Of a stretch of 64,000 nucleotides of DNA, positions 16,942-25,313 are shown in pieces (position 1 is the stretch's first letter; every line of letters begins with the position of its first letter). Source of the stretch: Chelativorans xinjiangensis. Its GTDB lineage: Bacteria; Pseudomonadota; Alphaproteobacteria; Rhizobiales; Rhizobiaceae. The notes beneath the pieces were generated by a model. It did not search any database. It saw only the letters and a program-made list of their open reading frames with translations, and was not told the DNA's origin. The DNA is taken from NCBI RefSeq assembly GCF_009812055.1, contig NZ_WQNH01000018.1, forward strand, positions 1 to 64,000, written 5' to 3'. The translations under genes and the position numbers were made by a program.

Positions 16942-17064
16942 ACAACGACCGATCTGATCGAGAGGCGTGCCGGCAGCTACGTAGGTTTGGGACGTGGCGT
17001 CGGCCTCGGTACTTGCCTATTGCCCACCGGCGAGCGACCTCAGGGCGTCTGTTCGCCGGCCGTG

Positions 17065-18262
17065 GGACTGTCCGGAATTTCGTGTCTGAGGCCATGATGA
17101 TGGAAAGGAGAATCATCACATGGCCATTGAGAAAGAACTTTTGGACCAATTGCTTTGCGGACGCGATCCGAACGAGGTGTTTGCCAAGGAGGGACTGCTC
17201 GACGAGTTGAAGAAGGCGCTTTCTGAGCGCATTCTGAACGCCGAGCTGGATGAGCATCTGGATGATGAGCGTGGGGCCGGCGGCCCTGCGAACCGGCGTA
17301 ACGGCGTGTCGAAGAAGTCGGTCCTGACCGGCACGTCGAGGATGACGCTTGCGATCCCGCGCGACCGGGCTGGTACCTTCGATCCGAAGCTGATCGCCAA
17401 ATACCAGCGCCGCTTCCCCCGATTTTGATGAGAAGATCATCTCCATGTATGCGCGCGGCATGACGGTTCGCGAGATCCGCGGCCATCTAGAAGAGCTCTA
17501 CGGCATCGACGTGTCGCCCGACCTGATCTCGGCGGTGACCGATGCCGTGCGGGAGGAGGTCGGTGAATGGCAGAACAGGCCGCTCGACGCCGTCTATACG
17601 CTCGTCTTCTTCGACGCCATGCGGGTCAAGATCAGGGACGAAGGCTTCGTCCGGAACAAGGCCGTCTACATCGCGCTCGGCATCCTCCCCGACGGCACCA
17701 AGGAGATTTTGGGCCTCTGGATCGAGCAGACGGAAGGCGCCAAGTTCTGGCTCAGGGTTATGAACGAGCTCAAAAACCGCGGCGTCGGCGACATCTTGAT
17801 CGCCGTCGTCGACGGCCTGAAGGGCTTCCCCGAGGCCATCAACGCCGTCTTTCCGCAGACCGTCGTGCAGACCTGCATCGTGCATCTCATCCGCCATTCG
17901 CTGGAGTTCGTGTCCTGGAAGGACCGCAAGACGGTGATGCCGGCGCTCAGAGCCATCTACCGGGCCAGTGACGCCGAAGCGGGCATGAAGGCTCTGGAGG
18001 AATTCGAGGCCGGTTATTGGGGGCAGCGCTATCCGGCGATCGCGCAGAGTTGGCGGCGCAACTGCGAACATGTGGTGCCCTTCTTCGCCTTCCCCGAGAG
18101 CGTGCGCCGGATCATCTACACCACGAATGCCATCGAAGCGCTGAACTCAAAGCTGCGCCGCGCGAGTGGTTCGAGCCAAGACCCAGTTCGCCGTCGTATT
18201 CGGCGAAAGGTTCGTCAGCCAATGACGAAAACAGGCCTCAGGCACAAAATATCCGACAGTCC
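17065..18262 (+). mobile_element. Decayed IS256-family insertion element with terminal inverted repeats
   Basis: The left end begins GGACTGTCCGGAATTTCGTG (17065) and the right end, read in reverse, begins GGACTGTCGGATATTTTGTG (ending at 18262); over 29 bases the two differ at about five positions. The length is 1198 bp, shorter than the usual about 1.3 kb because of an internal deletion in the transposase. I see no 8-9 bp target duplication at the borders. It separates the type I secretion genes from the Wzm/Wzt exporter. Confidence 0.85.
17120..18225 (+). pseudogene. IS256-family transposase, frameshift plus internal deletion
   Basis: The first frame (17120-17428) carries the N-terminus (MAIEKELLDQLL, ANRRNGVSKKSVLT). 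A run of five C at about 17415 shifts the frame; the rest (MYARGMTVREIRGHLEELYG, then DAVYTLVFFDAMRVK with the first catalytic Asp, DGLKGFP with the second, and RIIYTTNAIEALNSKLRRA with the Glu) follows in another frame. After that motif about 30 residues are deleted, and the true end (a Phe-Ala-Val-Val-Phe-Gly-Glu-Arg stretch) resumes in a further frame to TGA at 18223-18225. It cannot make an active transposase. Confidence 0.88.
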
Positions 18263-18621
18263 CCCCGGCAGTCGGCATTTTTGAAAAGCTGCCCACTCCC
18301 ACGCGTGGACGAGCTCCCACGCTGTGCGGTAGTCAACGACGATCAAGCAGCGCTCATCGGCCAGTTCCTTCACAAGACGGCACAAAGCGAAGAATTTTTC
18401 CCCACAACACGTTGGCGCAGCCGGCGCGGGTGCACGCCCATTCACTCCAAGTTGCTTCACCCAGTTGATCGCCGTGCGATCGCAACGCCAAACCGGACGT
18501 CACCTGGTGCCGCGCTTCCAGGCAAGCGGAGCCAAGAAGCGCTGGAATGCCGCAGTTGCAGAACTGAAGCCTGTTTGCATTCGTGTCCGCACATGTTAAC
18601 AGCCAGCGACTTGGAAGGTCG
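18263..18621. other. No recognised gene
   Basis: After the IS right end there are 359 bases with only short frames on both strands. A minus-strand frame (18215-18460) contains LVKELADERCLIVVDYRTAW, which I cannot assign. It must hold the promoter for the Wzm/Wzt genes. Confidence 0.4.
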
Positions 18622-19416
18622 ATGATGCTTGCCACAATCGAGAGCGCTCTGGACGACATACATTCCGGCCTGCGTATGCGGCGGGTCTGGATTGCGCTGG
18701 CTCAAGAGGATATCGGAGACCAGCATCGGCGAACCGCACTGGGACCACTGTGGTTGCTGATCAATTATTTTGCCTTCGCCGGCACGTTCATCTTCGTCAT
18801 CCATCGTGGCGATACGAGCACGGGGAGCTATGCTGCCTACGTGGCGACCGGACTGCTTGTATGGTTTTACATCATGGAGACGCTGTCGCAGAGCGTTTCG
18901 CTGTTTGTGCGCGAAGAAGGCTTCATCAAGGGAACGACACTTCCGCTATCCGTCTACGTGATGCGGCTTCTCATGCAGTCGGCCATTCGTGCAGCCTATG
19001 CGCTGGTTGGGTGTATCGTGATTCTTCTCCTGAGCGGAACCGCCCTTTCGACCGCCTGGCTGTGGTCGGCTCTGGGCGTGCTTCTCATTCTTGCAACAAC
19101 CCCGGCGGCGATCATTCTTTTTGCTTTTCTGGGAGCCTATTTCCCCGACAGCCAGTTTATCGTGTCCAACATCATGCGGATCGGCATGTTCTTGACGCCG
19201 GTGTTCTGGTCCTATGAGGGCTCGGGCGGAGTGCGGCATCTTCTCTACTACTGGAACCCCTTTACCTATTTTCTAGAGATCGTACGTGTGCCTATCCTGA
19301 CCGGCGGGCCGCCGATCGACTCCCTTCTGCTGTGTGGGGCAATCGGCCTGGTACTGTGGACAGCGGCGCTTATGGTGCTTGGTCTATTCCGCAAACGGGT
19401 GGTCTTCGTCATCTGA
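18622..19416 (+). CDS. ABC-2 polysaccharide export permease (Wzm/KpsM type)
   Basis: Inner-membrane permease that, with the following ATPase, exports a lipid-linked O-antigen or capsule polysaccharide. It has six predicted helices after an amphipathic N-terminus. The segment ALAQEDIGDQHRRTALGPLW near residue 25 is typical of Wzm/KpsM proteins (cytosolic gate region), and the C-terminal YYWNPFTYFLEIVRVPIL is a family hallmark. I chose the ATG at 18622 because GGAAGG precedes it closely; a GTG at 18583 would add 13 residues. The stop TGA shares bases with the ATG of the ATPase gene (19414-19418). Confidence 0.88.
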   Translation: MMLATIESALDDIHSGLRMRRVWIALAQEDIGDQHRRTALGPLWLLINYFAFAGTFIFVIHRGDTSTGSYAAYVATGLLVWFYIMETLSQSVSLFVREEGFIKGTTLPLSVYVMRLLMQSAIRAAYALVGCIVILLLSGTALSTAWLWSALGVLLILATTPAAIILFAFLGAYFPDSQFIVSNIMRIGMFLTPVFWSYEGSGGVRHLLYYWNPFTYFLEIVRVPILTGGPPIDSLLLCGAIGLVLWTAALMVLGLFRKRVVFVI

Positions 19417-20141
19417 TGGTCTCGATCCGTGTCAGCAATCTTGGCTTGGTCTATCGCCTGCGCAAAAAACTGACGCTTGCCGCGCGCGACCGACGCCTCC
19501 CCACCGGGGGCCGGTTGGAAGGCAAAGGCCGTACCCAGTACGTTACCGCGCTCGATGGCGTGAATTTCGAGCTTACGGCCGGTGATCGGCTGGGCCTTGT
19601 GGGCGCGAATGGCGCGGGCAAGACGACGCTGCTCAAAGTCCTCTACGGCATCTATGCGCCAACCTCGGGCAGCGTCGAGGTGGAGGGCCGGGTGGATGCT
19701 CTGTTCAACATCAGCCTCGGCTTCCGTCGGGAGGCGACCGGCCGCCGCAATATCGTGCTGCGCGGTCTCATGAACGGCTGGAACATGGACGAAATCGAAG
19801 CCCGCATGGAGGATGTCATCGAGTTCAGCGAGCTCGGCGACTTCATCGATCTCCCCTTCAAGACATACAGCCAGGGCATGGCCGCCCGCCTCGCCTTCTC
19901 CGTTGCCACCAGTCTGGACCCGGAGATCCTGCTGATGGACGAATGGATCGGCGCCGGCGATCCCAAGTTTCAGGACAAGGCACGCGACCGCATGTCGGAA
20001 CTGGCGGAGAAGGCGGGCATCATCGTGCTCGCCAGCCACAACCACGCTCTGCTCAAGAAGACATGCAACAAGATATTGGAGCTTGAGAACGGCGGCGTAA
20101 AAAGCCTCCATCTGGCAGAGGAATGGGCTGCATCGGCGTGA
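19416..20141 (+). CDS. ABC polysaccharide export ATPase (Wzt/KpsT type, no glycan-binding domain)
   Basis: The nucleotide-binding subunit of the Wzm/Wzt exporter, 241 residues. Walker A is GANGAGKTTLL near residue 67; the signature is the relaxed TYSQGMAARLAF used by polysaccharide exporters instead of LSGGQ; Walker B is EILLMDEWIGAGD. It ends soon after the ATPase domain, so it lacks the C-terminal carbohydrate-binding domain of O-antigen Wzt proteins and is closer to KpsT. The start is the ATG overlapping the permease stop. Confidence 0.9.
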   Translation: MVSIRVSNLGLVYRLRKKLTLAARDRRLPTGGRLEGKGRTQYVTALDGVNFELTAGDRLGLVGANGAGKTTLLKVLYGIYAPTSGSVEVEGRVDALFNISLGFRREATGRRNIVLRGLMNGWNMDEIEARMEDVIEFSELGDFIDLPFKTYSQGMAARLAFSVATSLDPEILLMDEWIGAGDPKFQDKARDRMSELAEKAGIIVLASHNHALLKKTCNKILELENGGVKSLHLAEEWAASA

Positions 20142-20213
20142 CGGCGATGTTGTTGCCTCCGCCATGGGACGAACGCTTTGCCAAGGCATTTTTCGGTAAT
20201 AGGGGTCAATCCG

Positions 20214-21554
20214 TTGCAGATTACGATTTTTGGGACCGGCTATGTGGGCCTAGTGCAGGCCGCGGTCTTCGCGGAGGCCGGCTATGACGTCGTGTGCGTC
20301 GACATCGATGACGGAAAGGTCGAGCAGCTCAAGCGGGGCGAAGTTCCGATCTATGAGCCGGGCCTGGAGCATCTGGTCAGGGAAAACGGCGCATCGAGGC
20401 GTCTTCGTTTCACCACCGATGCGGCGGAAGGCGTCCGTCACGGTCTCGTGCAGTTCATCGCCGTCGGCACGCCGCCGGACGAGGACGGCTCCGCCGATCT
20501 GAAGCACGTGCTTGCCGTCGCCGACAGCATCGCCGCCCATATGGACCAGCAAAGGCTTGTCGTCGTGAAATCGACGGTGCCCGTGGGCACATCCGACCGG
20601 GTCCGAGCCGCGATGAAGGCGCGGCTTGCGCAGCGCGGACGGACGGAGATCCCCTTCGATGTGGCATCGAACCCCGAGTTCCTCAAGGAGGGCTCCGCGG
20701 TGGCCGACTGCACCAAGCCCGATCGTATCATCATCGGCACGGAAAGCGCCGAGACCGAGCGCATGCTGCGCGAGCTATACGCGCCCTTCAACCGCAACCA
20801 CGAAAAAATCATCGCCATGGATGTGCGCAGCGCCGAGCTCACCAAATATGCGGCCAACTGCATGCTGGCCACGAAGATCAGCTTCATGAACGAGATGGCC
20901 AACCTCGCCGGCACACTCGGCGCGGACATCGAGAAGGTGCGGCTGGGCATAGGCGCCGACCCGCGCATCGGCTATCACTTCATCTATCCGGGCGTAGGCT
21001 ATGGCGGCTCCTGCTTCCCGAAGGACGTGCGGGCCATGATCCACACGGCCGAGACGCTCGATTTCGACGCGATGGTACTGAAGGCCGTGGAGCGCCGCAA
21101 CGAGGCGCAGAAGGAATTCCTGTTCGCCAGGATAGACAGCCACTTCAAGGGCGACCTGCGCGGGCGCACATTCGCCCTGTGGGGCCTCGCCTTCAAGCCC
21201 AACACCAACGACATGCGCGAAGCCCCCTCCCGCGTGCTCATGGAGGCCCTGTGGCAGGCCGGCGCAAGCGTGCGCGCCTATGACCCCGAAGCGATGGAAG
21301 AATGCCAGCGCATCTATGGTGCGCGAGAGGACCTGACCCTGTGCGAAACCAAGGAGGAGGCGCTGGCCGGGGCCGATGCCCTGGTGGTGGTCACCGAATG
21401 GAAGAGCTTCCAGGCCCCCGACTTTCCTTCACTCAAGGCCACGCTCAAGGAGCCGGTTATCTTTGACGGGCGGAATATTTATGATCCCAAGGTTGCGGGG
21501 AGGCATGGCTTTAAGATCTACGGCGTCGGGAGGAGAACAGGTTTAAATACTTAA
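20214..21554 (+). CDS. ugd: UDP-glucose 6-dehydrogenase
   Basis: Oxidises UDP-glucose to UDP-glucuronate with NAD, giving a precursor for acidic polysaccharides. It has 446 residues: N-terminal NAD fold [11 protein letters not shown], the central [13 protein letters not shown], the [10 protein letters not shown] loop, the catalytic Cys in [10 protein letters not shown] near residue 267, and C-terminal UDP-binding [14 protein letters not shown] prefer the TTG at 20214, giving [12 protein letters not shown] as in other family members, because AGGGG precedes it; a TTG at 20178 is also possible. It is 72 bases behind the Wzt gene and probably in the same transcript. Confidence 0.93.
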   Translation: MQITIFGTGYVGLVQAAVFAEAGYDVVCVDIDDGKVEQLKRGEVPIYEPGLEHLVRENGASRRLRFTTDAAEGVRHGLVQFIAVGTPPDEDGSADLKHVLAVADSIAAHMDQQRLVVVKSTVPVGTSDRVRAAMKARLAQRGRTEIPFDVASNPEFLKEGSAVADCTKPDRIIIGTESAETERMLRELYAPFNRNHEKIIAMDVRSAELTKYAANCMLATKISFMNEMANLAGTLGADIEKVRLGIGADPRIGYHFIYPGVGYGGSCFPKDVRAMIHTAETLDFDAMVLKAVERRNEAQKEFLFARIDSHFKGDLRGRTFALWGLAFKPNTNDMREAPSRVLMEALWQAGASVRAYDPEAMEECQRIYGAREDLTLCETKEEALAGADALVVVTEWKSFQAPDFPSLKATLKEPVIFDGRNIYDPKVAGRHGFKIYGVGRRTGLNT

Positions 21555-21841
21555 AATTGCTTCACTAGGAAGAACTATGCCGACCACTATAAATATAAAA
21601 ATCTTTTCGAACAAATCGCCATTAGTTGTTCCTACTCAGTAGACGCTTGACTGTCGTCTATACCTTCAGAGGCTCATCCAGCGGTCGGCGGCATCACTTC
21701 AGTACCAGATGCCGTCCTGGAAGCTCTTGGGAGATGATAGCTGTTACGCTGCCAGAAATTCGGCAGTTGCACGGTATGTCGCATGTCTAGCCTTCTCAAG
21801 GCATCCCTGCTAAAAGCTTTCCTCAAAAGGGAAGGTCCTTT

Positions 21842-23755
21842 TTGCGATCGGATATGGAATTGCCAATATCGACCTCTGATGCAGCTCTGCTTCGCTCTTC
21901 CAATTTATTTGATATCGATTGGTATAAGAAGATGTACCTCGATGTCGATATGTTGGGTATGGACCCAGTTGAACATTACTTGTGGCTGGGCATTAGGTTG
22001 GGGCGAAATCCATCCCTGAAATTTTGCTCACGCAGCTACTTGGAAGCTAATCCAGACGTCAAGCGCATGGGTATAAATCCTCTCGTGCATTACCTTAGGT
22101 GCGGTCAGAAAGAGAATCGCCCTGTTTACCCGGTTCTTACTCAAGAAGATAAGCATGCAAGGATAACCGCGAAACGCATTGTAAAGAGGCGTCACATCGA
22201 CTGGAATGATAAAATCGAGCAGCGCGCAATCTATGACCTATCTATACTAGAGTATCAGGAAGACTCTAATCTGGTCTCTATTATCATGCCTACCAGAAAC
22301 CGGGCTTATTGCATAGGACATGCCATCGAGTCTGTCATTTCCCAAACTCATAGCAACTTTGAATTGATTGTGGTGGACGACGGCAGCACCGACAATACTG
22401 AGAAGGTAATCACGTCAATCAACGATCCACGCATTCGGTATATCAAGAATACAGAAAGTGGGGGCCCCTCAAAGGCCAGAAACATTGGGCTCCGGACTGC
22501 GCGCGGGGAATGGGTATTTTTCCTCGACTCAGATAATGCTTGGCGCTGCAACATGATCGAATTCATGCTGAAGCACGCAAGACGATCGCAGATTTCAGCT
22601 GGCTATTGTGCGGCCAATTTGCAGGACGACAGGGGCCAGAGAAAAGCTGTTCTCTATGCTGATTTCGACTATGAATCGTGTCTTAAAGAGAATTTCATTG
22701 ACCTTAACTGCTTCTTTCTAAGACGAGAAGGGCGTTTCCGCGACATCTTTTTCGATGAGAATCTCAGACGGTTGGTGGATTGGGATTTCATTCTCCGGAT
22801 CGGCGCCCATACTAGGATTGTGGGGCTGCCGTATATTGGGGTCGACTACTACGACGGCGCGAATGATCGAGTTAGCAATCGCGAGCATACGCAGGCTGGC
22901 GAATTGGGTGATTTGGTTACCAGTATAAGGGCTCGGGCTAAATCCTATCTCACCGAGGCAGCGCCGATAAGAGACTTGGCGAGTTACCGAGTGGCCGTGG
23001 TGCTGCATGTATTTCACCCCGAAAGGGTTGAGGAGTGCATCAGATATTTAAAGAATATAGATTTTGAATTTGATCTATTTGTTACTACTCCGCTTAAAGA
23101 AAGCGAGCCATGCATCGCCTCAATAATCGACGTGTTCCCGAGAGCGTTTTTGTTCAGATATCCAAATGCAGGAGCCGATATCGCTCCTTTCTTGGAATTG
23201 ATGTCGACACTCAAAAATTACTGGCTAGTTTGCAAAATTCATACCAAGCGCGATGTCGGCCGCTGGGGTGATACTTGGCGCTCGGTGCTGTTGCGGTCCG
23301 TCTTAAATTCCACCGATTTAATAAATGAGATCGTCACAAGCTTTAAACTTAATCCGCAGCTAAAACTGGTCTGTTCGAAGGACTTCTATAAACACGGAGT
23401 GAAGAACTCCATTCCTGAGACATTGAATCAAGTGAAGAAGCTAGCAGCAGATATGGGAATGGCGGACCTTTTGTCACGTGAGTGGGCCTTTGTTGCTGGG
23501 ACGATGTTTTGGGTCAGGCCACAGGAATATTTCCGCTTGGGCCGATACATGTGCGATTCCCAAGGATATAGCACCATATTTCGGCAGGACGGCGCTCTAG
23601 AACACGGCCTCGAACGAATGTTCGGTCTCTGTATCTCGGCTCAAGAGCGCTCGCGGGTTGGACTTGTAACTGATGGAACGGTCGAGGAATTTCCCGTTGG
23701 TGTTGGCCATACGAACGAGGGAGTTTCAGTCACACTTACTCGATTGGCGGCCTGA
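21842..23755 (+). CDS. Glycosyltransferase: PDV-type repeats, GT2 domain and RgpF-like domain
   Basis: A 637-residue multi-domain protein. Residues about 20-95 hold two repeats of a Phe/Ser-x-x-x-Tyr...Asp-Val...HYL...G motif (FDIDWYKKMYLDVDMLG and SYLEANPDVKRMGINPLVHY). A GT2 domain follows (about 145-370; VSIIMPTRNRAYCIGHAIES, LIVVDDGSTDNT, FFLDSDN). Residues about 385-620 resemble rhamnan synthesis protein F (FRYPNAGADIAPFLELMSTL, LVCKIHTKRD). The start is uncertain: TTG at 21842 or ATG at 21854. Base composition is clearly AT-richer than the neighbours, which suggests transfer. It probably builds a rhamnose-containing chain, which fits the rml genes nearby. Confidence 0.8.
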   Translation: MRSDMELPISTSDAALLRSSNLFDIDWYKKMYLDVDMLGMDPVEHYLWLGIRLGRNPSLKFCSRSYLEANPDVKRMGINPLVHYLRCGQKENRPVYPVLTQEDKHARITAKRIVKRRHIDWNDKIEQRAIYDLSILEYQEDSNLVSIIMPTRNRAYCIGHAIESVISQTHSNFELIVVDDGSTDNTEKVITSINDPRIRYIKNTESGGPSKARNIGLRTARGEWVFFLDSDNAWRCNMIEFMLKHARRSQISAGYCAANLQDDRGQRKAVLYADFDYESCLKENFIDLNCFFLRREGRFRDIFFDENLRRLVDWDFILRIGAHTRIVGLPYIGVDYYDGANDRVSNREHTQAGELGDLVTSIRARAKSYLTEAAPIRDLASYRVAVVLHVFHPERVEECIRYLKNIDFEFDLFVTTPLKESEPCIASIIDVFPRAFLFRYPNAGADIAPFLELMSTLKNYWLVCKIHTKRDVGRWGDTWRSVLLRSVLNSTDLINEIVTSFKLNPQLKLVCSKDFYKHGVKNSIPETLNQVKKLAADMGMADLLSREWAFVAGTMFWVRPQEYFRLGRYMCDSQGYSTIFRQDGALEHGLERMFGLCISAQERSRVGLVTDGTVEEFPVGVGHTNEGVSVTLTRLAA

Positions 23756-23760
23756 GCAGC

Positions 23761-24591
23761 ATGATTGCACTCCCGAGAATTTCAACTGTCATACCGACCT
23801 ACAATCAGGAGGAATATATCGTCGCGGCAGTCGAGAGCGCCGTGATGCAGATTGGCGATTTTGATCACGAGGTTATCGTCTCAAGCGATGGCTCAACGGA
23901 TGGCACCCGCCAAAAGGTCGACGCACTACGTCGCCGCTTCCCTGGCCTGATCCGTGACATCAGCGATGATAGCAACGTCGGAATCTCTGGCAACTTCAAG
24001 CGGCTTTTCGATGCAGCAACTGGTGACTACGTTGCGATCCTTGAAGGAGACGACATCTGGAGCGATCACCTGAAACTAGCGAAACAACTAGCATTTTTGA
24101 TGGGAAACGCTGATTGCTCGATGGTGTTTTCTAAAATTCTTGTGAAAAAACTTCCGTCTGGAGAGGAAAGCTATCTCCCAAGACAGACAGCCATTGCAAA
24201 GAGCAAGCTGGATGGATCGGACTTTTTAGCCGAACCCACTATGAATCTAATCGCGAACCTCTCCTCTTGCATGTTGAGAGCAGATATCGTGAAGACGCTA
24301 CCAATCAAATTGTTCGAGGGACGGTTCAACGAGATAGCGATGGCCTTCTATTTCGAGCGGCATGGTAAGCTTGGCTTCATGAACGAGCCGATGAGCATAT
24401 ATCACCTACATGAGAAGGGTGTTTGGAGCGGTGCGCCGCGGATCGATCAACTTCGCAGTGGGTTGATGACACGAGAGATGGTTCTCGACGTGTCATCCCC
24501 TGTCTACCATGACCAAATTAGGCGTGTGATTGAGGAGAAATACCAAAAGCCCCTAGCCGATTTAACCCAGGGGAGCAATGCGTCTGCCTGA
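23761..24591 (+). CDS. Family 2 glycosyltransferase
   Basis: A 276-residue GT-A enzyme with ISTVIPTYNQEEYIVAAVES at residue 7, a SSDGSTDGT motif and the metal-binding LEGDDIWSD at about residue 98. It begins five bases after the previous glycosyltransferase and shares its lower GC, so the two form a pair. Its stop TGA is directly against the stop of the convergent minus-strand gene (24592), leaving no room for a terminator between them. The acceptor and donor are unknown. Confidence 0.85.
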   Translation: MIALPRISTVIPTYNQEEYIVAAVESAVMQIGDFDHEVIVSSDGSTDGTRQKVDALRRRFPGLIRDISDDSNVGISGNFKRLFDAATGDYVAILEGDDIWSDHLKLAKQLAFLMGNADCSMVFSKILVKKLPSGEESYLPRQTAIAKSKLDGSDFLAEPTMNLIANLSSCMLRADIVKTLPIKLFEGRFNEIAMAFYFERHGKLGFMNEPMSIYHLHEKGVWSGAPRIDQLRSGLMTREMVLDVSSPVYHDQIRRVIEEKYQKPLADLTQGSNASA

Positions 24592-25155
24592 CTAGGCCCA
24601 GTTCAGGCGATGAGCCTCCAAAGCATCCTTTAGTCCCATCTCGTTCCAATCAGTACGGCGCACAAAGAACTTTAGCTGTTGTCGAGATGCTATCGGGCGA
24701 GCAAAATCCTCAACAATCTTATAGGCTGGACGCATTACATAATCGTGGATGCCAATGATCGCACCAGGTCTAAGAAATTGCAGCGCCTGAAGAAAGCAGG
24801 CAACCCGGAAACGCCCATCTACAAGGCAGAGATCAAAATCGCGAAAGCCAGTTTCTACGATTGACCCGGAATAACTTCTGAACAGATGTTCGTTCTCGCG
24901 CGAGACGGGCGTTCCCCACGCCCCAGTTGGTCCGATATCCACATGTCTCAAATCGACATGCTTGGTCGAGTTCCCTATCTCTCCTCTAACTTTTGAAACC
25001 CACACTCTATCGCTATCAACTGCGCTTATTCTTTTCTTTACCAAAGTGGCTGCTAGGCAGGTGCTCCCTCCCATGCCGAATTCAAAATAGGCATCGGCTT
25101 CAGAGAGAAATGCCTTAAATAGTTCCAGCTCTTCCGGCTGCATGATAACTTTCAT
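24592..25155 (-). CDS. SAM-methyltransferase-like protein
   Basis: A 187-residue Rossmann-like protein with AYFEFGMGGSTCLAATLV near residue 22 and DFDLCLVDGRFRVACFLQAL near 107. The pattern fits small class I methyltransferases found in polysaccharide clusters, but the acidic end of motif I is atypical. The ATG at 25155 has AAGGAG at the right distance; a longer frame to 25296 lacks such a site. It is the last gene of the minus-strand half of the polysaccharide region. Confidence 0.6.
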   Translation of the reverse strand: MKVIMQPEELELFKAFLSEADAYFEFGMGGSTCLAATLVKKRISAVDSDRVWVSKVRGEIGNSTKHVDLRHVDIGPTGAWGTPVSRENEHLFRSYSGSIVETGFRDFDLCLVDGRFRVACFLQALQFLRPGAIIGIHDYVMRPAYKIVEDFARPIASRQQLKFFVRRTDWNEMGLKDALEAHRLNWA

Positions 25156-25313
25156 TGTCTGCTCCTTCTTTAAAGAGGGGCTATAGCAACTCTTAGGCAA
25201 AAAGAAAGCACCTCTTGTGTATACTTCCGGGATTAGCCCGGCAGCCCCAAAAGTGCGTTCCGTCCGACCAATGTTGCAGATCAGTGCAAAGAACAAGGCG
25301 TTCCTTACCAGCC

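Noticed and set aside
17057-18270. Target-site duplication around the IS256-type element
   Set aside because: The eight bases on each side (CGGCCGTG and CCCCGGCA) do not match.
19332-19415. Upstream start for the Wzt-like gene
   Set aside because: Lies inside the permease gene; the ATG at 19416 overlaps the permease stop in the usual way.
21783-21841. Start of the glycosyltransferase at 21842 in an upstream frame (peptide MSSLLKASLLKAFLKREG)
   Set aside because: It would need a frameshift near 21840; the basic helix looks plausible as an N-terminus but nothing else supports joining it.
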